From assembly GCF_012958305.1 (NCBI RefSeq), contig NZ_JABBYO010000014.1, positions 1 through 64,000 of the forward strand: DNA of 64,000 nt. The letters run 5' to 3'. Below are positions 34,359 through 42,545 of this stretch, piece after piece (the first letter of the stretch is position 1; every line of letters begins with the position of its first letter). The notes beneath the pieces are model-generated. The model ran no database searches and was not told the origin of the DNA. It saw only the letters and a list, made by a program, of their open reading frames with translations. This DNA is from Tautonia rosea (GTDB taxonomy: Bacteria; Planctomycetota; Planctomycetia; Isosphaerales; Isosphaeraceae). A program made the position numbers and the translations under genes.

Positions 34359-35159
34359 CTAGTTCGGGGCGGTCATTGGATCAATCATTGCGCTGGATGC
34401 CTGGGCAATTCCCGAGATCAGTTCCTCGGGAATCCGCGTCCGTTGGTCGAGAGCCCCAGCCTTCAACGCCAGTCCCGCAAGGCGATCGATCACACCTGGT
34501 AAGCCCTCTGCAACGGCATGGAGTCGCAGGATAGCCCGATCTGAAAAAACGGGAACGAAACGACCGGCGGCCTGGAGTTTTTCGGCGAGGTACGTCTCCG
34601 TCATGCGACGAGTCAGCCGCTCAAGGCGAAGTTCAAGCGGCCATCGTGACTGCTCAATCGAATTGGATCGTCCCGAGATCAAGACGGTGACGGCTCCGAC
34701 GCTTTGAGATCCTACAGCCTCAATCCGTTCCAGTATTGTCCGGTCCGATTCCCACGCCATCAAGTCGTCTCCGTCGATTGCGAGGACAACCCCCACCCCT
34801 TGTGCTCGGTGAATTCGGAGGAGATCCACCAGGTGCCCGAGCCCCTCTGACGGGCGAACTCCAGGCTCCAGCCGCTGCCCCAAACCCAGGGCGAAACCCC
34901 GAATGATCGCATTCTCATCGAAGGGTCGGCGAACCAGGCAGAGGCGACGGCCCGGCCGTCGGAGCCGACGGAGGGATTCGTGGAGAATAACCGATTTTCC
35001 TAGTTCGGGGACGCCACGCAACTCTCCTCGTCGTTCGCCGTTCTCGACCAGGTGAACGAGCCTTGCAATGACTTCCTCGTGCTCTCGGAGAGCGATAAAA
35101 GGAACCGCACCGGGCCGAAACGGATCAAATCGCAAGTCCCAGTGTCGTAACCAGATCAT
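34359..35159 (-). CDS. ExeA/GspA-like AAA ATPase, degenerate Walker B
   Basis: 266 residues. The N terminus (WLRHWDLRFDPFRPG) matches the start of ExeA/GspA-type ATPases (YxxxxGLxxxPF). Walker A is GVPELGKS; the Walker B strand reads VVLAIDGDDL, where the usual second acidic residue after Asp is Gly. A sensor-like LISGRS and a C-terminal helical lid with RLAGLALKAG follow. ExeA-type proteins use ATP to remodel peptidoglycan for secretin assembly or act in type II and pilus-related secretion. No secretin or peptidoglycan-binding domain is present here, so it is an orphan ATPase. AAGGAAC upstream supports the start. Confidence 0.78.
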   Translation of the reverse strand: MIWLRHWDLRFDPFRPGAVPFIALREHEEVIARLVHLVENGERRGELRGVPELGKSVILHESLRRLRRPGRRLCLVRRPFDENAIIRGFALGLGQRLEPGVRPSEGLGHLVDLLRIHRAQGVGVVLAIDGDDLMAWESDRTILERIEAVGSQSVGAVTVLISGRSNSIEQSRWPLELRLERLTRRMTETYLAEKLQAAGRFVPVFSDRAILRLHAVAEGLPGVIDRLAGLALKAGALDQRTRIPEELISGIAQASSAMIDPMTAPN

Positions 35160-35294
35160 GGAAACTCGTTCCTTTTCCCTTCCGAACTAGGACAGGAGCC
35201 AGAGCGAACGAATGCGAGCACCTCGTTCTGTCCTTTGGAATCGGTTAGGATGACTGATCGGCTTGCACGAATTCCTCCTGCGAATTGCTCTCCG

Positions 35295-36023
35295 ATGGAA
35301 CGCGTTTACTTTCCCGGACCTCTCGTCGGCGATCTTGTCGAGGTGACAGGCCCTGAGGCTCACCACCTGACTCGCGTTCGGCGGATTGGGCCTGGAGATC
35401 CAGTTCAACTGTTCGACGGCCAGGGTGGTGTGGCTCGCGGGCGCGTCGACCAATCGGATCGGAATCGAGTCGAGATTCGTATTGAATCCCGCGACGTTCC
35501 TCGCCCCGTACCTCCGGTCCAGATCACCTTGGCGACTGCCATTCCGAAAGGAGATCGATTTGACTGGCTGATTGAGAAATCCACCGAGTTGGGAGTTGCC
35601 CGAATCATTCCGCTTCGAACCAATCGGTCGGTGGTCGATCCTCGATCGACAAAGCTTGATCGACTTCGTCGCCTCGTCGTGGAAGCCTGTAAGCAAAGCG
35701 GGCGTGACCACCTCTTGCAGATCGAAACACCCGTTTCATGGACCGAATTTCTCGAGACTCACACACAGGGGCTTCGGCTGATCGCACATCCCGAGGGAGA
35801 AGCGATTACCCCATGCTATGGCTCAGCTTCAGAAATTGCTCTCGCCATCGGTCCCGAAGGCGGGTTCACTGTCGAGGAGATTGATCAGGGAGTGAGACTC
35901 GGTTGGAAGACTTTTGGACTTGGGCCGAATATTCTCAGAATCGAAACGGCCGGGATTGCGGCAAGTGCCGCGTTCCTTGCCCTGAATCCTTCGGAAGTCC
36001 CAACTACTGGCAGATACTCGTGA
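35295..36023 (+). CDS. rsmE: 16S rRNA (uracil-1498-N3)-methyltransferase RsmE
   Basis: 242-residue SPOUT-class enzyme methylating U1498 of 16S rRNA. Upstream in-frame ATGs exist at 35235 and 35250, but the family normally starts a few residues before the RVYF element, so 35295 is chosen; a possible -10 TAGGAT at 35246-35251 would then be outside the gene. Motifs: a PUA-like N domain (VTGPEAHHLTRVRRIGPGD), IPKGDRFDWLIEKSTELGV, ACKQSGR, then AIGPEGGFTVEEID and LGPNILRIETAGIAASA, which form the SAM trefoil knot. Length is typical. It is convergent with the VOC gene 22 bp downstream. Confidence 0.93.
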   Translation: MERVYFPGPLVGDLVEVTGPEAHHLTRVRRIGPGDPVQLFDGQGGVARGRVDQSDRNRVEIRIESRDVPRPVPPVQITLATAIPKGDRFDWLIEKSTELGVARIIPLRTNRSVVDPRSTKLDRLRRLVVEACKQSGRDHLLQIETPVSWTEFLETHTQGLRLIAHPEGEAITPCYGSASEIALAIGPEGGFTVEEIDQGVRLGWKTFGLGPNILRIETAGIAASAAFLALNPSEVPTTGRYS

Positions 36024-36045
36024 CAACGCGGATGGACCATCCCGG

Positions 36046-36468
36046 TCAAGCGGTGGTCCACTGGCCTCCTGACTGATCCTGATAAATTGACCAGACGTAT
36101 CCGTCTGGATCTCGAAGTGCAAACTCTCTCCAGCCCCAGGCCTGATCGACCGGCTCTCCCGAGAGACTGAGCATGGCTCCTTGCTCAATACAGTGCTGGT
36201 AGAAGGCGTCGACATCGTCGACTCGAAGCTGGAGATGAATGCCCAGACCGACTCGCTGATCGCGGAACTCCTGATCGTGGGCGTCCTGGGGGTGGAGCAT
36301 AATGGTGAAATCATGCAGGCGAAGGACGACCAAGGCGATTGGACCTCCGTCGTACTCGGCCAGTTCCTGAACTACCGTTGCTCCGACCACTTCGTGATAG
36401 AAGTCTCGGGACCGAATCATGTCGTTCACATAAAGGAAAACGCTCGTCACCCTGGCAGTCATGCCCAT
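36046..36468 (-). CDS. VOC-family (glyoxalase/dioxygenase fold) protein
   Basis: 140 residues with the two beta-alpha-beta-beta-beta modules of the vicinal-oxygen-chelate fold. VFLYVNDMIRSRDFYHEVVGA opens module 1, and HLQLRVDDVDAFYQHCIEQGA opens module 2; FALRDPDGYVWSIYQ carries the usual C-terminal Asp-Pro-Asp-Gly. His, Glu and Asp residues for a metal site are present but the exact set cannot be fixed by eye. Enzymatic identity (isomerase, dioxygenase, resistance protein) is unknown. ATG at 36468 or 36462; both follow a G-rich stretch. Confidence 0.83.
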   Translation of the reverse strand: MGMTARVTSVFLYVNDMIRSRDFYHEVVGATVVQELAEYDGGPIALVVLRLHDFTIMLHPQDAHDQEFRDQRVGLGIHLQLRVDDVDAFYQHCIEQGAMLSLSGEPVDQAWGWREFALRDPDGYVWSIYQDQSGGQWTTA

Positions 36469-36560
36469 CCCCCGCAGCCGGAATCAATCGGATGATCGGC
36501 CGAACGATACCCGCCGATCGTGATCTGATCAATGTGACCTGAGCTCGGTGGTGATCTGTA

Positions 36561-37511
36561 TCATGATTCTTCGGCAAAAAATGCAACCACAGTTCGAAAC
36601 ACCGGCAGAAGGTAACCTGCCGCCGAGTAGTGCCCACAGTCGAGCCACTGAATGGGAGGGCGGCCCGCTGCCTCCCAGAGCTTCGTGGTTGCGGAAGGTG
36701 GGATCACTTCATCGGAACGACCCGCGATCATGAGCACTCGTTTTCCTTGAAGCCCGGCTGCGTAGGTCAAGGGATCGAACGGGTGCGTCAATCGCGCAAG
36801 TTCCTCCTTGGTCCGGCCTGATGCAATCCAGGCCTTCCGGGAGTCACGAGCCTCGTCCTCGGGCATGTCCCAGAGGATCTCGGCCAAGCCTCCTCCTCCC
36901 AGAAGGATCGCGGCCTGGCTTATCTGAGGGTCGACTCCAGCAGCCAGAGACGAAACGATTCCCCCGAGGCTAATCCCGGTCACTCCGATTCTATGGCGAT
37001 CGATCTCGGATCGGGAGGCAAGCCATTGGGCCGCTCTCCTCACGTCGCAAACCCCTTGTCGCATGGCGGTGACCGACCGCTCGATGTCCGAGGAGAGAAA
37101 ACGAGCATCAATCGCCGCCGGCCGCCGTTCTCCGTAATAGGGAAGCTTGACGAACAGGGCTGCCACCCCCGCATCGGCCAGCCTCGCGGCCAGATAACGG
37201 GAGAGGGCGAAATCTGCCCCTAGAATGTGTAATACAATCACCGCCGGTCGCCTTCCGGGCTGCAATGGCTGAAAATACTCGGCGTGAACGGTGTTATTCG
37301 CAGGGTCAGGGCTCGTGACGGGAGACGGGAAGGTCAGCTTTGCGACCGCATAGCGTGGTGTCTGTCGGAGCGTGTGGAGGTCAAACGCAAAGGTCGATTC
37401 CTCCAAGCGAAAGCGTTGGGGAACCCCAGCTTCACCAGGCCCTGGCATCACTCGTACCTCGCCATGCTGGACCGTGTGAAGCACAACCGCGAGGGTGAGT
37501 GTCGCAATCAT
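36561..37511 (-). CDS. Secreted alpha/beta-hydrolase (dienelactone-hydrolase-like)
   Basis: 316 residues from the ATG at 37511, which gives a short hydrophobic leader (MIATLTLAVVLHTVQ). Core elements: VIVLHILGADFALSRYLAARLADAGVAAL (strand and helix after the oxyanion region), the nucleophile elbow GVTGISLGG with catalytic Ser, MIAGRSDEVIPP with the likely catalytic Asp, and LDCGHYSA with the likely His. Such proteins hydrolyse esters or lactones of unknown nature. The leader is a moderate signal peptide, so a periplasmic location is probable but not certain. It is divergent from the GT9 gene. Confidence 0.82.
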   Translation of the reverse strand: MIATLTLAVVLHTVQHGEVRVMPGPGEAGVPQRFRLEESTFAFDLHTLRQTPRYAVAKLTFPSPVTSPDPANNTVHAEYFQPLQPGRRPAVIVLHILGADFALSRYLAARLADAGVAALFVKLPYYGERRPAAIDARFLSSDIERSVTAMRQGVCDVRRAAQWLASRSEIDRHRIGVTGISLGGIVSSLAAGVDPQISQAAILLGGGGLAEILWDMPEDEARDSRKAWIASGRTKEELARLTHPFDPLTYAAGLQGKRVLMIAGRSDEVIPPSATTKLWEAAGRPPIQWLDCGHYSAAGYLLPVFRTVVAFFAEES

Positions 37512-37609
37512 GGAAACTGGCTCCAGGCGGCTCCGATTCGCATAGGCGGGGATCACTCTCTTCGTTAGCATAGCGGCCCCGATCGTTCAGGGGGAGGGAG
37601 AGTCGGATC

Positions 37610-38683
37610 ATGCCAGCCGCTCCGTCAATTGACGAACTGCGAAATCTGTCTCCTCGTCGCGTCTGCTTGATCAAACCGAGTGCCCTGGGAGACGTCATCC
37701 ACGCGCTTCCTGTGCTGGCGACTCTTCGGGATCGATGGCCCTCGGCCCATTTTTCCTGGGTGATCAATCGAGGACTGGTCGGACTGGTTGAGGGGAATCC
37801 GGCGCTGGATGACGTGATCCCGTTCGATCGGGCCAGAGCCGGCCTCGGCCCTCGGGGGCTCGCGACTACCTCGCGGTTGTTCGTTGATCTCCGCCGTCGG
37901 GGCTTTGACGTAACGATTGACCTTCAGGGGCTTTTTCGGTCCGGCCTGATGACGTTTGCGACCGCAGCCCCGGTCAGGATCGGTCGGGCCGATGCTCGCG
38001 AAGGTGCATCGGTCTTCTACACACACCAAGTGGCCTCCGATGCTACCCATGCGGTCGATCGACTCCTCGACGTCGCGCTTGCCCTTGGTGCGGAACGCGT
38101 CTTGCCTCGGTTCAATCTGGCAATTCGAGAAGAAGATCGTCAGTGGGCAGAGACGGCGCTGGCCGGAGTGCCGAGGCCTTTGCTCGTGCTCAATCCGGGT
38201 GCTCGTTGGCTGACCAAACGGTGGCCTCCCAGGCATTTCGCCGAGGTGGCCCGTCGGGCCGTGGCTCGGTTCGGTGTGGGACTCGTGGTCGTCGGGGCTG
38301 CTGAAGACCGACCTCTGTCCACATCGATTCGCCGAGAACTCGAACCCCTGGGAATCCCTGTTCGAGATCTAACCGGGCAAACCTCACTCATGGGTCTGGC
38401 CGCGGTGATGGCAAAGGCGGACCTTGTTCTTTCAAACGATACAGGGCCACTCCATCTGGCCGTTGCTTCGGGGGCTCGGGTCATCGCGATCTTTACGTGT
38501 ACTGATCCGGCCAAGACGGGTCCTTATGGTCCCGGAGCCCAGGTAGTCCGCACGGGTGTCTGGTGTGCGGCGAGTTGTGTGCGACGATGTGATCGCATGG
38601 AATGTATGACCGAGCTTTCCCCGGATCGCGTTTGGCAGGTTGTCTCGCGAACCCTGATTGAAGAACGTCGTGAGGTTGCTTGA
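37610..38683 (+). CDS. Glycosyltransferase family 9 (heptosyltransferase-like)
   Basis: 357-residue GT-B enzyme resembling WaaC/WaaF that adds ADP-heptose to LPS core. The start is supported by GGGAGGGAGAG. Motifs: ICLIKPSALGDVIHALP-like VCLIKPSALGDVIHALP at the N terminus (the acceptor side), VTIDLQGLFRSGLMTF, VLNPGARWLTKRWP at the start of the nucleotide-binding half, DLTGQTSLMGLAAVMAKADLVLSNDTGPLHLAVASG and the TDPAKTGPYG loop. A short Cys-rich stretch near the C terminus (VWCAASCVRRCDRMECM, four Cys) resembles the Cys cluster seen in some family members. With lptB it supports an LPS-like outer membrane. Exact sugar unknown. Confidence 0.9.
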   Translation: MPAAPSIDELRNLSPRRVCLIKPSALGDVIHALPVLATLRDRWPSAHFSWVINRGLVGLVEGNPALDDVIPFDRARAGLGPRGLATTSRLFVDLRRRGFDVTIDLQGLFRSGLMTFATAAPVRIGRADAREGASVFYTHQVASDATHAVDRLLDVALALGAERVLPRFNLAIREEDRQWAETALAGVPRPLLVLNPGARWLTKRWPPRHFAEVARRAVARFGVGLVVVGAAEDRPLSTSIRRELEPLGIPVRDLTGQTSLMGLAAVMAKADLVLSNDTGPLHLAVASGARVIAIFTCTDPAKTGPYGPGAQVVRTGVWCAASCVRRCDRMECMTELSPDRVWQVVSRTLIEERREVA

Positions 38684-38697
38684 TCCCGATTTCTCCA

Positions 38698-39483
38698 TCA
38701 GGCGGGCTTCGAATCCGGGTGTCGACGCTGCGATTGTGCCCGAATCTCTCCCATCATCACATCGGTCCGATGTCGGACTCGGAAATCCAGAACTAGTGGG
38801 AGATGATCTGACGCTCGCCTGGCGAGAGGAGATCGGACAACCTCGGCGTGGGTGACATCAACCTTCGAACAGCAAAAGACCTTGTCGAGCGCACTCATGG
38901 CCAGATACGCCGGAAACGACCGAAACCGATGAAGCGGCTCGGTGATTTGCCTCATGCCGTGCCGGGCGAAGGGACCATGGGCCAGGGTGTTGCGCCAGTC
39001 GTTAAAATCACCCACGATCATGGTTGGCAAATGGGCCGACTCCTGGAAGCAATGATGTTCCAGAAGATAACTCGCCTGCCATTGTCTCGTACTCTCGTGC
39101 AAGCCAAGATGCCAGTTGACCAGATGAAGCGGGCCATGGGGCGAGTCGACCACCACCAATTGAGCCCCTCGTTTCTTTCGATTCAAATAGCGTAAACAAA
39201 CGTCGTGGGCTCGATGGATGGGCCATCGAGAAAGCACAAGGTTCCCATAAGAACCGATCCGAAATCGGTGGTTCGTCTGGTAGGTCGACGCATATCCGTG
39301 GAACGAGGCCGCCAGGAGGGATTGTTGATCTTCTCCACCGGCTCGGGGGATCCCTTCGGCAACTTCTTGCAAACAAATGAGGTCGGGTTGCTCCTGGGCG
39401 ATTACCGCAACGATCCGGTCAAGGTCGTAGCGGCGGTCTCTCCCACCGATCCCCTTGTGGATGTTATAAGTCAGCAGTCGCAT
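38698..39483 (-). CDS. Endonuclease/exonuclease/phosphatase family protein
   Basis: 261-residue Mg-dependent phosphoesterase of the EEP superfamily. I chose the ATG at 39483, just before the family start MRLLTYNIHKG. Catalytic landmarks: YNIHKG, DLICLQEV with the metal-binding Glu, NWHLGLH, VGDFNDW with the Asp-Asn pair, and RRASDHLPLV with the terminal Asp-His. In other bacteria this subclass hydrolyses phospholipids or nucleic acids. The gene overlaps the preceding CDP-alcohol phosphatidyltransferase by 20 bp. EEP-family hydrolases next to CDP-alcohol transferases are found widely and suggest a lipid-related function (inference). Confidence 0.87.
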   Translation of the reverse strand: MRLLTYNIHKGIGGRDRRYDLDRIVAVIAQEQPDLICLQEVAEGIPRAGGEDQQSLLAASFHGYASTYQTNHRFRIGSYGNLVLSRWPIHRAHDVCLRYLNRKKRGAQLVVVDSPHGPLHLVNWHLGLHESTRQWQASYLLEHHCFQESAHLPTMIVGDFNDWRNTLAHGPFARHGMRQITEPLHRFRSFPAYLAMSALDKVFCCSKVDVTHAEVVRSPLARRASDHLPLVLDFRVRHRTDVMMGEIRAQSQRRHPDSKPA

Positions 39484-40042
39484 CGTCAGGAACGGCGCTG
39501 CGCGCCGCACTCTCGGGCCTTTTCCAATGAGGGTTCCTGAGATAATCGATCCCCGCAGCCACGCTGATCACTCCAGTGATCAGCAGCAGGGGGATCGGGA
39601 CCGATTGATGGTACACCACCCAGAGGAGAAACGCGAACTGAAACGCCGTTGTAGCCTTCCCCAGGATGTGCGGAGGCATACGACGGATCGCTTCCGAACC
39701 GATCCGGATCATGGCCACGATAACCCCGAACCCGACGGCCAGGTCACGCGCCGCAACAAAGAGCAAAGCTGGAAGAGAAAGCGTTTGCTCAACGAGGAGC
39801 GTCAGCAATACGACTCCCACAAACACTTTATCGGCGATTGGGTCGAGAATTTGTCCGAACGTGCTCGCGGTGTGGAAGAACCGACTGAATGCCCCGTCGA
39901 ACGCATCGCTCAACGCGGCAAGGATCAAAATCAACGGCCGCCAGGCCGGGTTGACCAGAGGAAACGCCACTGCGAGGCCAAACCGAGCAAAGGTTAGCAC
40001 GTTCGGAAGGATCAGGCTTGCAGTGACTTCGTGTCGGCTCAC
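39464..40042 (-). CDS. CDP-alcohol phosphatidyltransferase
   Basis: 192 residues from the GTG at 40042, which follows GAGGAG and overlaps the upstream stop as GTGA; a TTG further upstream lies inside the neighbour. The signature reads DAFDGAFSRFFHTASTFGQILDPIADK, the DxxDGxxAR-x8-GxxxDxxxD motif with Ser in place of the usual Ala. At least four hydrophobic helices flank it (LIL-PNVLTFARFGLAVAF; FVGVVLLTLLVEQ; FAFLLWVVYH; LLLITGVISVAAG). The sequence fits phosphatidylglycerophosphate synthase-like enzymes (PgsA group) transferring a phosphatidyl group to an alcohol. Substrate is not certain. Confidence 0.88.
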   Translation of the reverse strand: MSRHEVTASLILPNVLTFARFGLAVAFPLVNPAWRPLILILAALSDAFDGAFSRFFHTASTFGQILDPIADKVFVGVVLLTLLVEQTLSLPALLFVAARDLAVGFGVIVAMIRIGSEAIRRMPPHILGKATTAFQFAFLLWVVYHQSVPIPLLLITGVISVAAGIDYLRNPHWKRPESAARSAVPDDATADL

Positions 40043-40893
40043 CTTGACTCCTCGACTGGGGAAGATGCTTCTCTCCGAGGCTTGCGCCTTCGACGAAGAC
40101 GGTTCCAAACGCGGGCTCGTCGAATCTGTTTCTTCAGGCCGAACAGATGAAGCTGCGATTGAACCCGTTCGGCTTCCTTGCGATCAGAGAGAATTGGGCC
40201 ATCCAGGAGCTCGGACTCCTCGAAAGTCAGGGGGATTCGAGTCTTCGAGACTCGAATCAAACTGTAGAGGACCATCGCGTGGGCCACCACCCGATAGCTC
40301 ACCCAGTAACCGATCACGTTCGGCCCAGGGATCATGGCCAACAGAATCGAAGGGACCAGGATCAGGAGATAGAGGACGAACCAGATCATTCGGCGCTGAA
40401 ATCGGCTCTCGAGATACCCGGTCCAGTAATACTCGAGATCCTTGAACGAGAGCGTGGTTGGGTGAACGAACACGATGGCATCGGCGTATCTGAGGGACAT
40501 CAAGAGTCGCTCATCCGCGGGAAGCCTCGACTTGAGCCAAGCGACTGACGATTGAAGCTGCTCGGGCAATTGATGTTCCAGGCGTCGAACACGTTCAATC
40601 CACCGGCCAATCCGAGCTCGAAAGCCGGTTGGTCTTATGGATTCGCCATGGCTTAACCGCTCATCTGCGATCGATTCCTCGATCGAAGGCTCGTAATAAA
40701 AGATCGGTCGACGTCCCTCGCGTGGAATAACCAGAATCCGCAGCGATCGTTCGGCAGAGATGATCATGGAATTCCAGAAAACCGCCCGGGGATCCTGACT
40801 CGTACTCGAAACACTCAATCGATACTCAATCATCGCGGGCCGGAACGTCGATCGCCCCAATGCCGATCCGCTCTGGACGTTGAACTGGGGCAT
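40039..40893 (-). CDS. Membrane protein, possibly Mit_KHE1-like
   Basis: 284 residues. The N-terminal half is soluble and contains FYYEPSIEES and two helical stretches. Residues about 150-215 hold two hydrophobic helices, FVLYLLILVPSILLAMIPGPNVIGY and VVAHAMVLYSLIRV, joined by a Pro-Gly turn. The pattern before and through them recalls the mitochondrial K+/H+ exchange-related (Mit_KHE1) domain, but this is a weak recognition from memory. The C terminus is very basic (RRRRKPRRE), suited to an inside position. It overlaps the next gene (CDP-alcohol transferase) by 4 bp, so they are coupled. Confidence 0.6.
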   Translation of the reverse strand: MPQFNVQSGSALGRSTFRPAMIEYRLSVSSTSQDPRAVFWNSMIISAERSLRILVIPREGRRPIFYYEPSIEESIADERLSHGESIRPTGFRARIGRWIERVRRLEHQLPEQLQSSVAWLKSRLPADERLLMSLRYADAIVFVHPTTLSFKDLEYYWTGYLESRFQRRMIWFVLYLLILVPSILLAMIPGPNVIGYWVSYRVVAHAMVLYSLIRVSKTRIPLTFEESELLDGPILSDRKEAERVQSQLHLFGLKKQIRRARVWNRLRRRRKPRREASSPVEESR

Positions 40894-41066
40894 TACGTTC
40901 GCCTGAAGGGCTCGACTCCACTGTCCTTATTATTGAAGGGACCATGAACCAGAGAGTCATCGCTTGGACAGTGACATGGGAATCACCGTGTTCGGCAGTT
41001 GAGAGCGCAAGGAAGATACTCTCTTCCTCGATGATTAGGATCGGAGGAAGCCGAGCCTGAGAAGGA

Positions 41067-41882
41067 TCATCGTTTGGAAGGACGTGCCCTGCCGTTAAGA
41101 ATCGCTTTTCGGTCACCGTACCGCGTGACCACATACGTGCCACTTTTCGGGCTTCGTTCGATATCGACGATCGCTGCGTTGTCAGCATCTTCGAGCAGGT
41201 GCGTGAACGACCTGTAGCCGTAATACCCTTCGTCGAATGATGGTTTCTTTCGCCGCATCGTTTCCTTGATCAACGACGCGTAAAGTACCTCTGTATTCTC
41301 GCGAGTCAGGGCATTACAGGCTTCGATCAAGAGTGCGAAGACTTCCCGCTTCTTCTCAGGAATGGAGGAGTCGAGTTGCTCGACTGCTTCGCGTTCATCT
41401 TTCTCGATGCGTTCCAGATCTTCGTAGTAGATAAACTCGTCGCAATTGTCTCGAAGGAGTTCCGAGGTCGACCCCTTCATGCCGAGACCAATGACATGTT
41501 TGTCATTTTCCTTGAGTTTTGAGACGAGAGGAGAGAAGTCCGAATCTCCTGAAACAATCACAAAAGTGTCAATATGAGATTTGCTCCACGCCAAATCCAT
41601 GGCGTCGACCACAAGGCGAATATCGGCAGAGTTTTTTCCGGTCTGGCTCCGTCGTGGGATCTCGATTAACTCGATCGCGGCCTCGTGAAACGGTGCGGTA
41701 TACGCCTGATAGCGACTCCAGTCGCAATAGGCTTTTTTCACGATAATCTTGCCCTTTTCGACCAGCCGTTCGAGCACCTTATGGATGTCGAAGCGAGGCT
41801 TTTTCTGGTTCTCGAACCCCAGAGCAAGGTTTTCCAGGTCGATAAAGACGGCTAGGGTGCGACCTTCGTTCGAAGCGTTCAT
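41067..41882 (-). CDS. NYN-domain ribonuclease-like protein with C-terminal OST-HTH
   Basis: 271 residues. Residues about 8-150 are a NYN/LabA-type PIN-like nuclease domain: FIDLENLALGF (first acidic pair), DIRLVVDAMDLAWSK and VIVSGDSDFSPLV give the conserved Asp set, and GSTSELLRDNCDEFIYYEDL closes the domain. The C-terminal 100 residues contain ALLIEACNALTRENTEVLYASLIKETMRRKKPSFDEGYYGYRSFTHLLEDA, the LOTUS/OST-HTH winged-helix pattern that binds RNA. This architecture is widespread in bacteria; the RNA target is unknown. The gene is flanked by unrelated genes with no toxin-antitoxin partner. Confidence 0.87.
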   Translation of the reverse strand: MNASNEGRTLAVFIDLENLALGFENQKKPRFDIHKVLERLVEKGKIIVKKAYCDWSRYQAYTAPFHEAAIELIEIPRRSQTGKNSADIRLVVDAMDLAWSKSHIDTFVIVSGDSDFSPLVSKLKENDKHVIGLGMKGSTSELLRDNCDEFIYYEDLERIEKDEREAVEQLDSSIPEKKREVFALLIEACNALTRENTEVLYASLIKETMRRKKPSFDEGYYGYRSFTHLLEDADNAAIVDIERSPKSGTYVVTRYGDRKAILNGRARPSKR

Positions 41883-42008
41883 GACACGTGAGGGGCAGGT
41901 GTCGAGACAGCAGAAAATGGTGTGAGAGCGCCGGGCGAATCCGGTTCAATCATTCCAAGCATACGTCGAGGAGTGATCCAAGGCAATTGACCGCCCACGG
42001 CCCCGCCA

Positions 42009-42035
42009 ACGGTCCGGCAGAGTGAACCGGACCGT
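42009..42035 (-). terminator. Hairpin after the RRM gene
   Basis: Perfect 9-bp stem ACGGTCCGG (42009-42017) with CCGGACCGT (42027-42035) and a 9-nt loop, 20 nt past the RRM stop on the minus strand. No T-run follows, so it may stabilise the 3' end rather than terminate. Confidence 0.5.
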
Positions 42036-42055
42036 GGAGGGACGGTTCAGGCGAC

Positions 42056-42349
42056 TCAGCGGCGAGCGGAGGCAGACCAGCCACCGGCATAAAGATCACG
42101 CACGGAGCGTCGAGGGCGAGATTCGTTGACCGAGAGGGCCCGTCCGTCAATATCCTTCCCATCCAGGGCGGCAATCGCCGATCGGGCCTGATCGTCGTCG
42201 GGCATATCAACCAGCCCGAAACCACGGGAGCGGCCGGTGCGCATTTTCGTTTGGACCTCGGCCCACCCGACAGTACCGAATGGCTCGAACATGGTACGCA
42301 ATTCTTCGGTCGTTACCGAATAGTTCAGATTTCCGACGTAGATCCTCAT
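42056..42349 (-). CDS. RNA-recognition-motif (RRM) protein
   Basis: 97-residue single-RRM protein. RNP2 is IYVGNL at the very N terminus; RNP1 is RSRGFGLVDM (residues about 44-53). The remaining beta-alpha-beta elements match glycine-rich RNA-binding proteins. A short basic tail (RPRRSVRDLYAGGWSASARR) follows. Small RRM proteins in cyanobacteria and other bacteria act as RNA chaperones, often cold-induced; no regulation is demonstrated here. The start has AAGGA about 12 nt upstream, itself inside an AAGGAAATCCTT palindrome. Confidence 0.92.
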   Translation of the reverse strand: MRIYVGNLNYSVTTEELRTMFEPFGTVGWAEVQTKMRTGRSRGFGLVDMPDDDQARSAIAALDGKDIDGRALSVNESRPRRSVRDLYAGGWSASARR

Positions 42350-42405
42350 TTTCGAAGGATTTCCTTTCGCAGCAAGGTTTCGAGAGAAACGGACTTCGGA
42401 AAGAG

Positions 42406-42431
42406 CAACCCTGGATGTTGGCCCAGGGTTG
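42406..42431 (-). repeat. Hairpin between FKBP and RRM genes
   Basis: Perfect 9-bp stem CAACCCTGG (42406-42414) with CCAGGGTTG (42423-42431), loop 8. It lies 57 bp upstream of the RRM start and about 115 bp past the FKBP stop. It may be an FKBP terminator (followed by CTCTTT on the minus strand) or part of the RRM leader. Confidence 0.45.
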
Positions 42432-42545
42432 CATGATCAACTTGGAAGAGAATCCAGGACTGCGCAATCGCTGCTGGATCGTCCATCGATCAAGAATGGT
42501 GAGATTAGCGGAGTTCGTTGATGAGCGCAGGAGAGGGAAAGCCGG

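Noticed and set aside
37432-37767. 111-codon minus-strand ORF across the start of the GT9 gene
   Set aside because: It is antisense to well-supported genes (esterase leader and GT9) and has no family-like features.
40826-41188. 120-codon minus-strand ORF bridging the NYN and membrane-protein genes
   Set aside because: It overlaps the NYN gene in another frame and the start of the next gene; composition is that of a shadow frame.
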